DNA from: Crotophaga sulcirostris
Taxonomy: Eukaryota > Chordata > Aves > Cuculiformes > Crotophagidae
Assembly (NCBI GenBank): GCA_013397455.1
Contig: VYZB01000225.1
Location: 218,845 to 282,844 of the forward strand
Direction: 5' to 3'
DNA length: 64,000 nucleotides
This document shows positions 48,944 to 62,106 of this stretch, piece after piece. The position numbers and the translations under genes were made by a program. How positions within the stretch are numbered: position 1 is the first letter of the stretch; each line of letters opens with the position of its first letter. The notes under the pieces were generated by a model that was not told where the DNA came from, ran no database searches, and saw only the letters and a list, made by a program, of their open reading frames with translations.

Positions 48944-51900
48944 AACCACACAGTCAATAGAGATAGACAATAAAAGAATAGTCACTGAATCTGTGAACTC
49001 ATTTAGGATTTGGCTCAACAATAGCACTAAATGGAAGCAGATGATAATCAGCTCCTGCACTGTTGGTGCAGAGGGTAATGAATGAACATTTACTGCTTCT
49101 GTTCTGAGAAGCCATACGGAGTTAGCAGCAGCATTTGGCCAGCTTGGCTTTGATTTTATTACAAGTGTCAGGCGCTTGTGTCTAGACTGGTGCTTTGGCA
49201 GCTAATTGATCTCCAGCATTTGATATGCTAACTATTTCTTTCATAATATGCTAATAAGTGTACAGTGAAAAAACACCTTTCAAATGCTACAAGGATATCT
49301 GGGAGGCATATTTGGAAATGGAAAGTCAGACCTCTAAATCTTGATTTGTATCAGTAAGATATACAAGTGACCAAATGCTTATACTTGTGGCAATATAGCT
49401 TAAAAATGGGGGTGTTAAGACAGATGTGGTTTAGTCACACAGTGACTGTACAGGATGTGTGTAACAGGCTATCCTGTGCAGCCCAAACTCCTAGGAAACT
49501 TGTGTGGATTAGGGCATATGCTACTCTGTTCAACACACTTAACAGATCTTGACAGCATTTTTTTCTGCTACTACACGGATGTTCTTTTTTCTGAGGTCAG
49601 AAGTCTGGACATCATAATTTTTATCATAAAGCCTGCAGTTAGAGAATGAAAAAAACTAATAGAGATGTATAGTTGAGTCACCTCCCAGTTCTCCTCTAAG
49701 ATAGCATGTACCTCTCTACGTTAAGGCTACTTCTTCAGGTAACTGAATTATTTGCTGGCGGTCTGTGAATTCCTACCATTTGGCCATTCAAAAGTAGATG
49801 TTACTTGACTGTTGTCTGAGATGTCTTTGTATACTAGGTAGGTAATTCCCAAATTTTTGGTCCTTTGCCTTTTTGGATTTTCTTCACACTCTGGGTACTT
49901 TTAAAATGAAGTCTAATGTGTCTCCGTCATTAGCTTTCTGTAGCTCCAAGTGGAATTTTAATTGTACATATTCCTAAATTTTTGAAAGAAAGGCATCATC
50001 AAGGAGAATTTTCACACGTTTTCTTTTGTCTTGCCTTCATTCAGATATTTTTGAAAATACTTTTATTAAATACATAGAAATATCAGTGTTTTTGAAAATC
50101 ACCAAATCAAGTATTTGGAATGATAGCTATTGAGCAGCCTTCCTAGGATGTGGGACAGAGCTACAAGAACACATTATTAATGTAGTACAGAGCCAGAGGC
50201 AGAACCAGGATCTTTGGAGAACAGCCATGTTTGGCAATTGAACAATCTAATTTCTTTAAATATTTTAAAAGAAAACTGCTAGATTTTCTTCTCTACAGAC
50301 ACTTTTTGCATAGACTAATAGGCTGTCCCAGTGCCATTAAGCAGATAGTAATTAGATTACTAATATGTACTTAAAGATTTAAATAATAGGAAAATGTCCG
50401 ATCTACACTTGGCTGCAGTCCCTGGCAGCAGATTAGATGAACACCTCTCAAGTGTTACAAGTACATGAGCAGATTCTACAACTGTTCCTGGGAACAGATT
50501 CCGTGTCTGCTGTAATAAGCTTATCTGTATGCTCAAAGCCCTAATCACCATCTTGTTTACTAGAGAGGACTTTGATTTTATCCACAGGGTATAAGAAACT
50601 GGTTATTTACCTCTGTAGACCAAACCAACCCAAATAAAACCATCTATTCATGTATAGAGGAAAGTTAGTGAACTAATTGCTGAAAATGAAGTCAATGGAG
50701 CTGTGCTTACTGAAGACCAAAGCAGTAAGTCAGAATGCTTTCTTATGTCAACAGTTATTATGTCTAGTTAAATTATCCAACTACAAAATCCTGCAAATGA
50801 TGTGGAATCACAATAGTGTCCTAGGCAGGGAAGGTTATATTTCTATATTGAAATTAAGTGTGTTTTATTTAGCTTCACTTTGGGCTTCTTCAGAACTCAT
50901 ATAACACTGGTGACAAAGTAGAATTTCTCATCATGACACAAGTGTAGATGATTAAAGCACCCGGTCTCCCGCAAATGACATCCATACCTTTCTTCTTGTT
51001 CTAGCTTACTTGTCAAACATTTAATTTTCGTCACTTGTGAAACTGGTTTATGGAAGCAGCAAGTATCTGACATCCTGAATCTCCCTCTTAAGCTAGGGTT
51101 CTCAAGGGAATAATTTTAACTGAAATTGAAGGATAAAACGTATTTTTGCATCAAAACAAGGACTCCTTGATATATCTTATTTGTGACCCTTTACTTCTGG
51201 TTCAGGAAATCTAATCCTGGTTGCACTCAGATCCTACAGAAATAGGCTTGAGAATTAATACTTGGAATGTATTGTGGGCTTTTTTGTCTTTTAGCCCAAA
51301 GAATTACATCTGTTTGAGGCCATGTAGTCATACCAGAACTGCTCTTTTAGGCTTCATTGATGAGGCTGAAACCTTTGCCACTTTCATCTAAGTGCATAAT
51401 ATATTGCAAATCCCACATATAATTATGTCTTAATATGCTTACGGATTATTCAAACATAGCACACAGAGGCGAGGTTATTGATACAGCTTTAACAAGAGAC
51501 ATGCTCAGACTGGTTAGATTATTGAAATACAACTTTAATAAGGGAAATAATTAAAACTTGTGATTTAAACAATGAAGTGTAGTGACTTCACTATAAAGAA
51601 ATTTGGCATGCTTTAGAAATCTCACATGCAGGTCAGCAGACTTTAAGCAAATGTGGTTAGTGATTGTTTAAATGTTGAGCTGAATTTATTTTAGCTGTGT
51701 TGGTGCCTCTTGCATTTGCTTTCTATAAATATTCTAGACAACAAGATTTATGAGTGGGAATGTTCATCAAAAGAAATCACAGCATAACCTTTGTAAACAC
51801 AACAGTAGTCTCCATATCTTGAAGAATTAGGTCAGATGAGTCAAATTACGATGCTAAAAACTTGGAAGAAAATTTGGAAAATTACTCACAAATAAGTCAG

Positions 51901-52237
51901 TAGGGATGAGGAGAGCTGACAGATAAATGCACGAGACCAGTGAATGGTCAGGAAGAAAGAAATCACAACTAGAGCATGAATTCCAGGTAAGTCATATATA
52001 GAGTTAACAAATTAACAGAAATATAAAGGGGTTTCAATTAGATGTGGGAAATTGTCCTCTAGAAAGCTAACATCGAAAATTTATGCCCCCTTAATATGAT
52101 ATATATTGGCTTTCAAATATAAACATGCCCTTTTGTAATTATACCAGATGTATCATGCACTCACCTCATTATGCTCAAATGCAAGGTGCTGTTTCCAAAG
52201 TATTTGTTATGCAAGCAGTACGCACACCCCGGTGGTT

Positions 52238-52265
52238 GGATTAATGGTACTCAATGGATTAATTA
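52238..52265. promoter_or_regulatory. Paired GGATTA motifs with overlapping TAATTA
   Basis: GGATTA (the OTX/PITX-type K50 homeodomain core, TAATCC on the other strand) occurs at 52238-52243 and 52256-52261, eighteen bases apart. The second is fused to TAATTA at 52260-52265. This is a motif observation only. Such short sites are common in AT-rich DNA, and conservation is unknown. Confidence 0.25.
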
Positions 52266-53627
52266 GAGGCTGCCACTGCAGTGCGTTCGGTACTTTCTGA
52301 CAGTTCAGTAATGCACCTAGGATACATCACTCTGTATCTCATGAAACAGATTATTCCAAAATAATTTTCTCATGTGTGATTTTTTTAAATAGTGCTTCCA
52401 TTTTTAAACCTCTCTCAACAAATGCTTCCAGATACTCCAGGCTAGTGTCAGAGAAATGAGGGACTCTTTCTCTTGCCCAGTTGAGCTTGGAGCTACCCTG
52501 TTTTTCTCATAATGTGTGTTTAAGTTCATTCAATGTCTGTTGAGAACTGCATACAATATACTGAGTTATTTTTGGAAGACTGGAGTGCTTCTGGATGAAT
52601 AGCACTAGGTAAATAAACCATGTAATGAAACAATGTGTCTCACTAAAAAAATCTAAGCTATGATTTCAGCTTAAGTATAAGGCTTGCTGAGCTGGCCTTA
52701 AACTAGGCAGCTCTGTCGTGCAGGGCAGTAACTTACGTTGTGCCGACTCGTGTGTATTCACAGAGTTTGAATGAGTACAGTTCAGAGATAAATACACCTC
52801 CCATTATTACATAGTTCCTTGGGACATTAGTGTCCCAATTGGCACTACTCATAATTTTGGTTCAAATGGAAAACAAACATCTGCAATAAAAACCATGGCT
52901 CAGGAGAATAATGATGAATTTTAAGCTGTGATGTTTCCTCCACATTAGTAAATATCTCAAACTTTGCCCAACCTGCTTAGTGGTCACAAAGAACTGTACT
53001 GTATATCTTGAAGGTGGCAATTGTTTTTTTGAGTGGTTCTTGCTGGAATAATCTACTTGTGATAATCTGGAGCCCCCCAGTTGCTGCTCTGCAATGCTTT
53101 TTGTATCATTTACATTTGTTATAAAGATCAAGCCATTTATTCAAGTGTCTCCGTGCTGCAGCCAGCAATAATACACAAATCTTGCCTTTACTGCAATTGG
53201 AGGGAAACTGGAGCAAATTTGGTTTTGTAATGTATCTCATTCATGACACCTCCCTCTCTCTGCCTTTCTCTGGAGCAGTGCTTACATTTACTCTGTTTTA
53301 CTTTCTTTGTAGATCCTAAGCATCAAGACCTTGTATCAAATGTATCTAGGGGAAAAAGTAAAAGCAGTTACCAGTAACTAATTCCACAGTGGAGCCATCT
53401 TTCTGATTAAGCAGAAACATTACAAGCTCTAACAAGAGTTCTTTAATCATCAAAAGCAAGATGTTTAGCTTTCCCAGCAATTAGTTTCATCACTGTTGCA
53501 TTAACTAACTTCAGGCTTGGAAAATGGGAGGAAGAGGCTTGGTGATTGAACCCAATGCAGTGTTACAAAGCACGACTCAGAATTGTAGCACAGTGGCAAG
53601 TAAGTCAGACAAGATTTTAAGAATACT

Positions 53628-53651
53628 CCCTTTACTTTTCCCTTTACTTTT
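53628..53651. repeat. 12-bp exact tandem duplication
   Basis: The unit CCCTTTACTTTT is present twice back to back, flanked by diverged copies of GAATACTCCC and GAATATTCCC. Confidence 0.8.
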
Positions 53652-56219
53652 AGAATATTCCCTCTAGGGGCTTTCATTCATAAACAATATTTTATGTAAG
53701 TATGACAAGATGACACTAAAAATTAAATATGGATGCAAATTAGTAAATATTATTGCAACCCAGTGTTTGTGGCACTTAAAGAAAGGTTATAAATGTTCTT
53801 GCAGAAAAAATAAACATTTTCCATCTTTTTCATGTATTAGGGAAGGGATTCCAGAATATCCTCTTGGTTTTAATAATGCCCCTGATCTCTTCCCAGTGTG
53901 GTGATGGCACATCAAGCTAGGCACATCTGTAACTTGTGGCACGCTGCTGTGCCTGGTGCCTTTGACTTCCCAGCTCAAACAGCTGAGTACGCTTTTAGCA
54001 AACCTCTGACTGAGTGTGGGTTTTGGCACACAACCCAGGATCAGGATGTGAACTTACACTTTCAGATTCGTAGTATTTCCTTGAACGGCTCTGACACTAA
54101 GCCCTTTATCAGATCAAACAACAGAAATAAAATTCCTTGACTTGTTGGACTGTGGTAGCTCAATGGCTGTGTATTGAATTATTTGCCATCAATCCAGACT
54201 AACACAGCATCACTTCAAGTCACAATTTTTGGAAGGTATCTGGTTGCAGTAATTTTACAAGCAGAAAGAAGTTAAGGTGATTCTCTTAGTCTCATCCTTA
54301 CAATTTTAACAGCCTATGAAATATATTGTACTTTCATAATCCCAGATAAAAATTAGTTTGGTGTGTGCTTAATGATTCACAGAGTTAGTGAAATAAATAG
54401 ATGACTAAGGCTCTTAGCATTGTACTAACAGATTGATCGGATTTTGATGTGTAGACATCTAATCATTTTGAAAATTTGTATGCAAGTGCTCTACTTTATT
54501 TGCTTTATCATTACTATTAACATTTTGGATAGTTTTATGAGAGCTTAGATTCTGATGCTTTAATCCTTGTTTTTTAATCATTTCATTTAGAAGCAGTTTA
54601 GCTTCATAAGAACTGCTGCGAAAGTGATCTTTAGTTAAACCTGTGAAGTGTGAAAATCATCTGTTGAAGCAGATGTACAACATGTCTACTGTTAATATCT
54701 CTTTGGCCCTTAATCCTATTTTTCCGGTTTGTGTGGGCACTGACAGTTAACTCAAGTTTCAATCAAACCTAGACAAACAGGATTTTTTCGTGCCCTACAG
54801 TCAGCTAGTCAGCCAATCAGTGATTTTTTTCACACTATTCACACACTGAGGCACAGCAAGGATGTGGAACATGCTCTTTCATAGTGCAGGATATTTTTCA
54901 AAGGCTGAAGATTAAAAACACTCAGGTGGAATCTGTTTCACAAATGAATTACATCGATGCTATTCATTTCACAATACTTAAAATATTGCCAACCACTTAA
55001 ATGCAAAATATTGAAATTTTTTACGTTGTAGTACTCATATTTTGGTATATATTTTCTAATGAATGTCTATCTGTCTGTAAAGAAAGAAATTTAGTCTGTG
55101 GCACCATTTCATGATGGCAAACTGTGTGAAAGGTACTGAACAAAGCAATTAAATATAAAATTACCAGTGAATTCAGATCTCAGATAATGAAAATATAGAT
55201 GGGAGTAATACCATTACAATATTTGTATTTGAGGTTAGTGGGGAGTTAGCTGGGTACTATGAAACTCATATAAAATGGACAATCACTTCCCAAAGGTCTT
55301 CTCATCTTAAATAATGAAAAGATAAGAGGTTGAATCAAACTGGAATTGGGCAAGTGGCAGGAAGGGTAAAGCAAATCTGTTACAAGCAGTAAAATCATGT
55401 AAGTTGATTTAGATCTACTCCTCTGAAAATATGTTTGCAGCCTAGCCTAGCAGAGTCAGTACAATGACAAGTAAATGCATTTTTGACAATTATAATCTGA
55501 AAAGATTAGGGCTGATTAACTTTTCTCATACACAAATGCCTCTTGGTGCAAATAACCTTACCAGACCCAAAGGATGAAATACCACTAGTGGGGCTGCTAT
55601 TGATTACAGTAAAGCCAACATACTTCACAATCTAACTGCCAGAGTAAATAAACTAATCTCTAGATTCACTATCAAATCTACAGTCTGGCCCCAGATGTTT
55701 TGTCTGAAACATGCTTGGTGCAGAATCCTTAGCTCAAATAATGTAACCCTTTATTTTATAATTTTCTTGTGTCCATCATCTTCCATCTGTTTGCATTCTA
55801 GTTTCTTGCAAAAACCGTCTCCACAGACAATGACTTTTTTTCTTGGCCTACCAGAACTCTACAGAGCCTCTCCATGGATCGTTACTTTCTCACACTCATT
55901 AGAACTTGAGATGAAACCTATTGAGGTGACTTAACATCATCTCAGAACACCAGGTGCTTTGGCATTTCACATGTCATACGGGTCAGGACACAATAGCATT
56001 TCTAATTGTCACCCACAGAATGAGACACAAAAATAGTGAAAGGATGAGGGAAATCCCAGTAGGGAGAATTCAAGGTTATCACTCCACTTCTGACAGAATT
56101 GGAAAATTCACTCACTGAACATGAAAGACTGAGCTTCTTCTATAGTAACATTTTATAACGGAAAGGCACTGAAAGTTGTTCTGCCTTTTGTCCTGGATTT
56201 CTAATCTCTCATGTATTCT

Positions 56220-56247
56220 TTTCTTTCTTTCTTTCTTTCTTTCTTTC
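56220..56247. repeat. (TTTC)7 microsatellite
   Basis: Seven uninterrupted TTTC units. It is likely length-polymorphic. Confidence 0.95.
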
Positions 56248-59200
56248 GTCACAAGGCGAGTACATTGCATTCTATTCTGTGAATTGTAGCTCAAAGTCCA
56301 AGTGTGTATTTCTGGTGTGGCAACTTCAAAAATACACTTAATTTAACATATATACGTCAGTGTGTGAGTGCATCAAGAATATACGTGGAGCAATAAAAAT
56401 GCTGGATCCGAGCAGGTATTTGTGGCTTATGTAACTATATTGAAGAAAGAAACAGAACTTTCAAATACCATAATGACAGGGAACCATCTGGTCAAAGGAC
56501 AGAATTTCTGGCCAGCAACAGGGAAATTATTTACCTGCCACTGGACTTTAATGTTTGTAGGACTAAAAGGATTTTCAGGGGCTCCCACAAGCTTATTAAG
56601 TCTAGATACGCAGCAAAGCAGGCACAAGTGTGGACTGTAATAATAAACCACAGTGCAATATTTTGAAGTGTAACAGGAGGTATTTTATCCTGCTCCTGTG
56701 CAAAGCACTGAGACACCTACAATAGAGAAAATAACTGTGTGTCATAGCTACCACCCTGAAAGCTACAATCCATGGTGCTGCTAATGGAGCTAATAGAGAG
56801 GAAATGTATCTCACCTGCCACAGAAAGAAGTGCAATATTAGGACTTTTTGCAGTACCATCTTATTTTGCAAAAACACCAGATCTAGTGGACTGAGTTTTG
56901 AAAAGAAACTTGAGCAATAAGCATTTGATGCATTGCAATATATTTTATATATAGGCAAACTTTAAAATATATCAACATGTATTTTGCATATTTCTAGCCA
57001 AATTCTGTGTTTTGTATTGCATTGGAATTGGGCAAAATTCTTTCAGCTTCAGGGAGAAATGCATTAATAAGAAATGAGTAATAAAGGTCTTGGGGTTTGC
57101 TCTCCATGCAACTAGCCTGTTTCTCAAATGTATTTCTAAGCCTGGCATTTTGGGCTAAATGTCTGTAGAGCACCAGGAAGATAATTGGTCCTGCAGTGGT
57201 CCTGGGTTGGCCATTAGTATCAGGGTGACAGGCAGCTACTCTGTATTCTTGGAAAAGTCTCCTATTCCTGTTCTTTAGTCACCAGCAGCATATGAGAATG
57301 CTGGAGGCAGTCAGTTCTCTTTTAAGTATTTGATGTTATTTAGAAAGCTCCTGCAGTGAATTTCTCTGACAAAGTTAGTTTTTACAGTGAGTATCTCTGC
57401 AGTAAGTTCTGTTTCCCTTCTCCTAGAAGGAAGATCATCCTAATTAACGATTCTCAGAAAATTAATGTATCATTTAGATGATCTAGAGAAATCTTGAATT
57501 TATTCAGATCAGTGGCAAAAATCCTGTTGACTTAAAAGGGAATACATTTTTCATTTATAATTTTCATAGAACAGCCTAGGATATGGAAAGATAAAGGGAG
57601 TATGTTTCTTAATGATTGATTTCTTCTAATAGTCTATCTGTATTTTATCCATAAAAGCTAGATAAGGTGGGAATATTAAGAACACCTGAAGTATGTTGAA
57701 CAAAATCTTCATGCTGCAATATTCCTGGATGCTGTGATTTTAACTTCTATAGGTAAACCTATGATTCATATTTCTTTTTCTGTAACTGGTTCATTGCTTC
57801 TCTTTCCCTCTAAATTTCCCAATACCAGCACTTTCCAGATACCATGTTTCTTGAAACATGCTTAAACATTTCGAGGTTCAGTTTTGTGGCACATCTCTAA
57901 TCAGTACCCAGGAGAATTTTATGCAGTTAGAAGTAGATATTAAAGATTAAGTAAAGAGTATGTTCATAGCTGATTACTTCAGCAAACATGTTAAGAAGGG
58001 CAGCAAACGATGTTCATAATTACAGGCTTTATTGCTGGTGAATAGTTCTACAGTTTTGCTAGACTTTTCATGATACAAGTGAAACTGGTATTTTTGACAA
58101 AGTGGTACATTCTTAAGGAATTACTCAAGTTATATGTATATATTTAACTTCTGAGAGTTGTAAACAGCAGCCCAAGTACCATTTTCTTAGAAGCAAATGG
58201 GTTAAATAAACTATTATAACCTAATATAAAACCCACTCCGATACAAACAATAAGCATCAAGTGAGACTATGCCCCATTGTGACACACAGACATACAGTAA
58301 CAGGCAGTTTCTGTCTGGTGAGAGTTTATAATCTGAGAAAGGCTAGAGAGGAAAGGGAAATACGTGTTCATTTTATAAACAGAGAAAGGAGGCATGGAGA
58401 AATTAGAGAGATTTTTTTCAAATGTCCCTAGGATTGTACAGTTAGCACTCTTGAAAATGTCACTAGGCAGTTAAATGTTTAACTTCTTCTACAGTAAGAC
58501 CTGAATTTCTAAGTCACCTATAAAAAGGTTCTGGATCTGTAAGTCTAGGCTAAGTTGAGCCTTTCAGATAATTAGGCCAATATTTCACTCACCATCTGGA
58601 CAATAACAAGTGGAACAAACCCAATGCATCAAAAAAAAGAAAGAAGGCTATCTTTCATCTGAAGTCACTTGCACACTGCCTTTCATGTGCTTAAGCTACA
58701 CTTTAAGAAGTGGCACATTTGAAAGTTTTTGTAAGGTTGTGTTAGTGATAGTGGCCAGACAGAAGTGTGTTAGCAAAGGTTTATCTCGGATGTCCTGAGT
58801 TCCAGACCTTCATCCTAAAAAGAAGAACTTCACATTATTAAAAATCCAACTGCATTTTACATATGTAGTGAAGTTCCAGTATTAGATATTACAGTTGTGC
58901 ATCAAAGATAAAGACAGATAGAATGCAAATGCTGTTTCCAAAGAGAATAAAGCCCTTTTGAAAGCAGTAGAAACTGTCAAAGTTAAATTAAAAATTAAAA
59001 CTCCGTTCTGTGGGCTGATGAGATGCTAGGCTGCCTGACAGCCAGGGAGTTTTAAAAACCTCTCAAATGCAATAGTAAGTTATCTGTACTCGCTGTGCTT
59101 CCCCCTCTACCCCAATCAACTTTTATGCTACTGTGCCTATAAACTGTTTGTCTTGGTCATAAGGATAAAAACTCCTTCCTTGCAAATGCTTTTTAAAACA

Positions 59201-60223
59201 TCTCCAATTATTAAGTATTAAGCTTGTTTATGCCTTAACATGTAATATATTGGTGTAAAAACAATAGATTTTCTCATTTTTTTATGATTTATTATTTATG
59301 ATAATGTACTGCTGCATATTAGTGACTTTAAAGTAAGACTGATGTGGCCTTCAACATGAAAAACCACTGGCTACAGTCACAGGCAGTGTTTCAATAAATT
59401 ATTACATGCATCAAAGTTAGGTCTCTGAGTCTGGAAGTGAGGTAATGTGGGGTAATTTGTGTTGTTTGGGTTTGTTTTTTTTGAGTGCACCATAGGAAAA
59501 TATTGAGGATGTTGAGAAGGATGGTGGATAATACTTGCCTTTCTCCGTGTTCGTCCATCCTTCTTCCACATTTATGCCCCACTGTGCAGTAACTGGCATT
59601 CCTGAGTGTCTTTGCTGCGATTCTTTGCTGTTTTACTGACTTTGCCTGTCAAAAAAGAAACAGTATAGTAATAAGGGACAATACTTTTGTTGTCATGAGC
59701 AATTTTCCACCATATACCTTACAGAACATTGGGAGTCAGATGTTTATTGCTTGCTGCTGCTTGTATTACTTCTCAGCTTGCCTGAATAAGAGATTATGAC
59801 AAAAATCTATCTATAATTAAGCAAAACCTTCGAGCTATACATTGCTTGAATTTAAAAAGGAGCAATGCCTTTATCATTGTCATGGACTGAGTCAAAATCT
59901 GTTTAGGAACAGCTCTGAATTGTCATGTGGGTTTTAAAGTCAGGATCAGAATTTTGAAGTTTATTTTTAAGTAACAAGAGGTTATTTTCATGGGGGACCA
60001 TCACAATTCCTATTATAGAGGATGGAATCAAGCTGTATAAAAGCAACAGGCTGCTGTTGTCTGACAGTAGGGTGACAGGCCCTAAGGACAGCCAAACCCA
60101 GTATTTTACAATTATTTTACTAAGATTTTTCACACTGCCTCATGTGACATTGAGGAGAAATGAGGTATAATGTGATACAGATGCGACCAAATAATCTTAA
60201 GTGTACCACAAGAATTTTGGTAA

Positions 60224-60228
60224 TTATT
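60224..60228. repeat. Target-site duplication, left copy (TTATT)
   Basis: Five bases directly before the TG start of the LTR, identical to 60822-60826. Confidence 0.7.
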
Positions 60229-60821
60229 TGTAATAGATAAATAGAAGTTTTGCTTCAGCCAGATTGTGGTAGTTGAAATTAATAGGCGGTCGGGAAGAAT
60301 GTAAGTTTCTAATTTTTCAGTTAAGGGGGAAGGAGACAGGGATTTACCGGCCATGAGAGGGATGGGATTTAGCCAGGTGTAAATCAAGGACACAGGAAGG
60401 CGCTGTGTGGACCATGGAATTTAACAAAGCAATTAAGTAGCTGGATAGTGGTCTCCCCTCCTTTCCAAAGAGGGGTAGTTCATCTGTCAGTTTATAGTTA
60501 AAGAAAACAGACACAGGATCAAAGAACGGGAGCGTTTGTCAAATGTTCAAGGCTGCCTGCCCTCCTCCTGCAAACCCCCCCAGAAGACCCTTCAGAGGGG
60601 GGGGTATGCATGTATGGGAGAGGGGAGTAACAGATGTAAATGAATCACGGGAACTTAGTTGAATAAGTAGAAGTATCCTAAATAAATGTAATTGAGCGGG
60701 ACCAAACAGTGTGCATAGGGGAGGGTCCATCCTCTTATGCACCCAGCGCTGTAAATAAATTTCTTTGCTTCTAAGACTTTGTCCTCTCTAAAATTATATT
60801 TGTGAGCCGGTATTTCTCACA
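60229..60821 (+). mobile_element. Solo LTR of an avian endogenous retrovirus
   Basis: This 593-bp element starts TGTAATAG and ends TTTCTCACA, so it has the canonical TG...CA termini with a 3-bp inverted end (TGT/ACA). An AATAAA signal at 60754-60759 lies 62 bases from the 3' end, followed by a T-rich R/U5-like stretch, which fixes plus orientation. A TATA-like CTAAATAAAT sits at 60679. Exact TTATT copies flank both sides. Five-base duplications are usual for ERVL-like (class III) elements, whereas class I gives four and class II six. No internal gag, pol or env sequence and no second LTR are present, so it arose by recombination between the LTRs of a former provirus. It is about 1.9 kb upstream of the NPTX2 start codon, in the same orientation. 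Confidence 0.82.
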
Positions 60822-60826
60822 TTATT
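60822..60826. repeat. Target-site duplication, right copy (TTATT)
   Basis: Identical to the five bases at 60224-60228, on the other side of the LTR. Confidence 0.7.
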
Positions 60827-61697
60827 ACATTTAGGCTTTAATTTTTCTTGGACTTATGTGGACTGGAAAGACATTGTTGACAGATGAGATGTTCCTAGTG
60901 TATTTGCATGGTCCTCCTCTTTGCAGCATCCGGAATTTTAATCAGTGAAATGATTAAGCAGTGATATCCTGTTGATTTCAATGGGAGTTAGGTGTCTAAC
61001 CAGGAATTAGTCAGAGCCTCTGCACTTGAGCGAGCACCTCTTTTCTGCTCAGCTAGGAAGCAGTACTCTCTCTGGAGACCTGGTTTCCAGACAAAAAGCA
61101 CTCAGACAGAAATGGGAGCTTCTGGTCGCTTATTGAACTCTGTCCTTCTGCTCTGTCACCTCCTCTTGAATAAGCAATGTGAACGGCACCTCTCGTGCGT
61201 GGCTTAGCAGTGCCTGCAGTCAGCTTTGACCAACACGGCTTTCAGACACGACATTGCTGAACAAATCAACTAGACTTCACAGAACAACCAGATTTAACTA
61301 CCAATGAGATGCACGCTCCTTTAAACTTCCTAACTCATTCTGTAACATGAAGTGATTCATGTTGGCTGAAAAAGCTACAAGTCTTCTCAGTGACATATTT
61401 ATTTTTACTCATTATTTAAAGAGTTACGTATTTGATAGTAATAGCTACCCACCCTATGGTTAAATGTCTTTTATTTCTATATATAAACTTTCTAAAAATC
61501 TTAAATTCCACTCAAATGTTCTGGAGTCCTAAGAGCAGCCTCTGCTGATGCCTAGGGAAATTGTTACTCTATTTTTCCAGTAAAGGTAACAGTTTTCATT
61601 GCGTATCCATAAGAAGTTTGCAAGAATTATTCAGCTTGTGTTTGTAGGGCATTTGCAAAAATATAGAAGCCTTCACGGCCGATAAATTTAACGTAAT
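60827..61697. other. NPTX2 upstream DNA, nothing recognised
   Basis: AT-rich sequence between the solo LTR and a CR1 relic. It holds a 71-codon frame (60992-61207) without family resemblance. Regulatory content cannot be judged by eye. Confidence 0.5.
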
Positions 61698-61882
61698 TAC
61701 ACACACAGTATCACCAGGTTGGAAAGGACCTCTGAGATCATCGAGTCCAACCTATAACCCAACACCAACACCATCCCATCACCTAAACCCTGGCACTGAG
61801 TGCCTCAGCCAGTCTCCCCTTAAACACCCCCAGGGTCGGTGACCCCACCCCCTCCCTGGGCAGCGCATTCCAGCGGCCAGTT
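61698..61882 (-). mobile_element. CR1 LINE 3' end, well preserved
   Basis: The plus strand runs CACCAGGTTGGAAAGGACCT, GATCATCGAGTCCAACC, CTGGCACTGAGTGCCTC, TCTCCCCTTAAACACCCC and CTCCCTGGGCAGCGCATTCC. This is the reverse complement of a CR1 3' end common in neoavian birds, so the copy lies on the minus strand. It is 5'-truncated and one of the least diverged repeats here. It ends about 225 bases before the gap that hides the NPTX2 promoter. Confidence 0.85.
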
Positions 61883-61935
61883 GTGATCAGCGTTTAAAAA
61901 TATTGGACATCAACAGCAGAGCTGGGCCCGCAGTG

Positions 61936-61965
61936 GTCTTACAGTCCAACCAGTCTTACAGTCCA
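61936..61965. repeat. Short direct repeat (GTCTTACAGTCCA twice, 17-bp period)
   Basis: Exact 13-bp copies at 61936-61948 and 61953-61965, just outside the CR1 relic and the GC-rich NPTX2 upstream segment. Confidence 0.85.
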
Positions 61966-61994
61966 GTACTCAAATTTCTGAAGTTCCTTCTTAA

Positions 61995-62106
61995 ACCGGC
62001 CCTGCCCCGTTCCCGCCAGAGCTTGAGCCCCGCTGGGTGCGGCGGCAGCGCTGTCCCTCAGCTCGCTGCCCCTCAGGCCGGCGGTGCCTGCGCTGGGCAC
62101 CGGGGG
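61995..62106 (+). promoter_or_regulatory. GC-rich upstream edge of the NPTX2 CpG island
   Basis: Composition switches to strongly GC-rich with many CpGs, and the segment runs into the N gap. With the GC-rich exon on the other side of the gap, it is best read as the edge of the NPTX2 promoter CpG island. Open frames running across the gap in several frames are artefacts of N and GC content. Confidence 0.6.

Larger units (their letters stand above)
48944..60223. other. AT-rich intergenic interval, no gene recognised
   Basis: About 11 kb of AT-rich DNA. Small items listed separately are a paired homeodomain-type motif (52238), a 12-bp direct duplication (53628) and a TTTC microsatellite (56220). 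Other open frames are short and unrecognisable. Confidence 0.55.

Noticed and set aside
60539..60742. 67-codon minus-strand frame inside the LTR
   Set aside because: It is antisense to the LTR, short, and matches no known protein.
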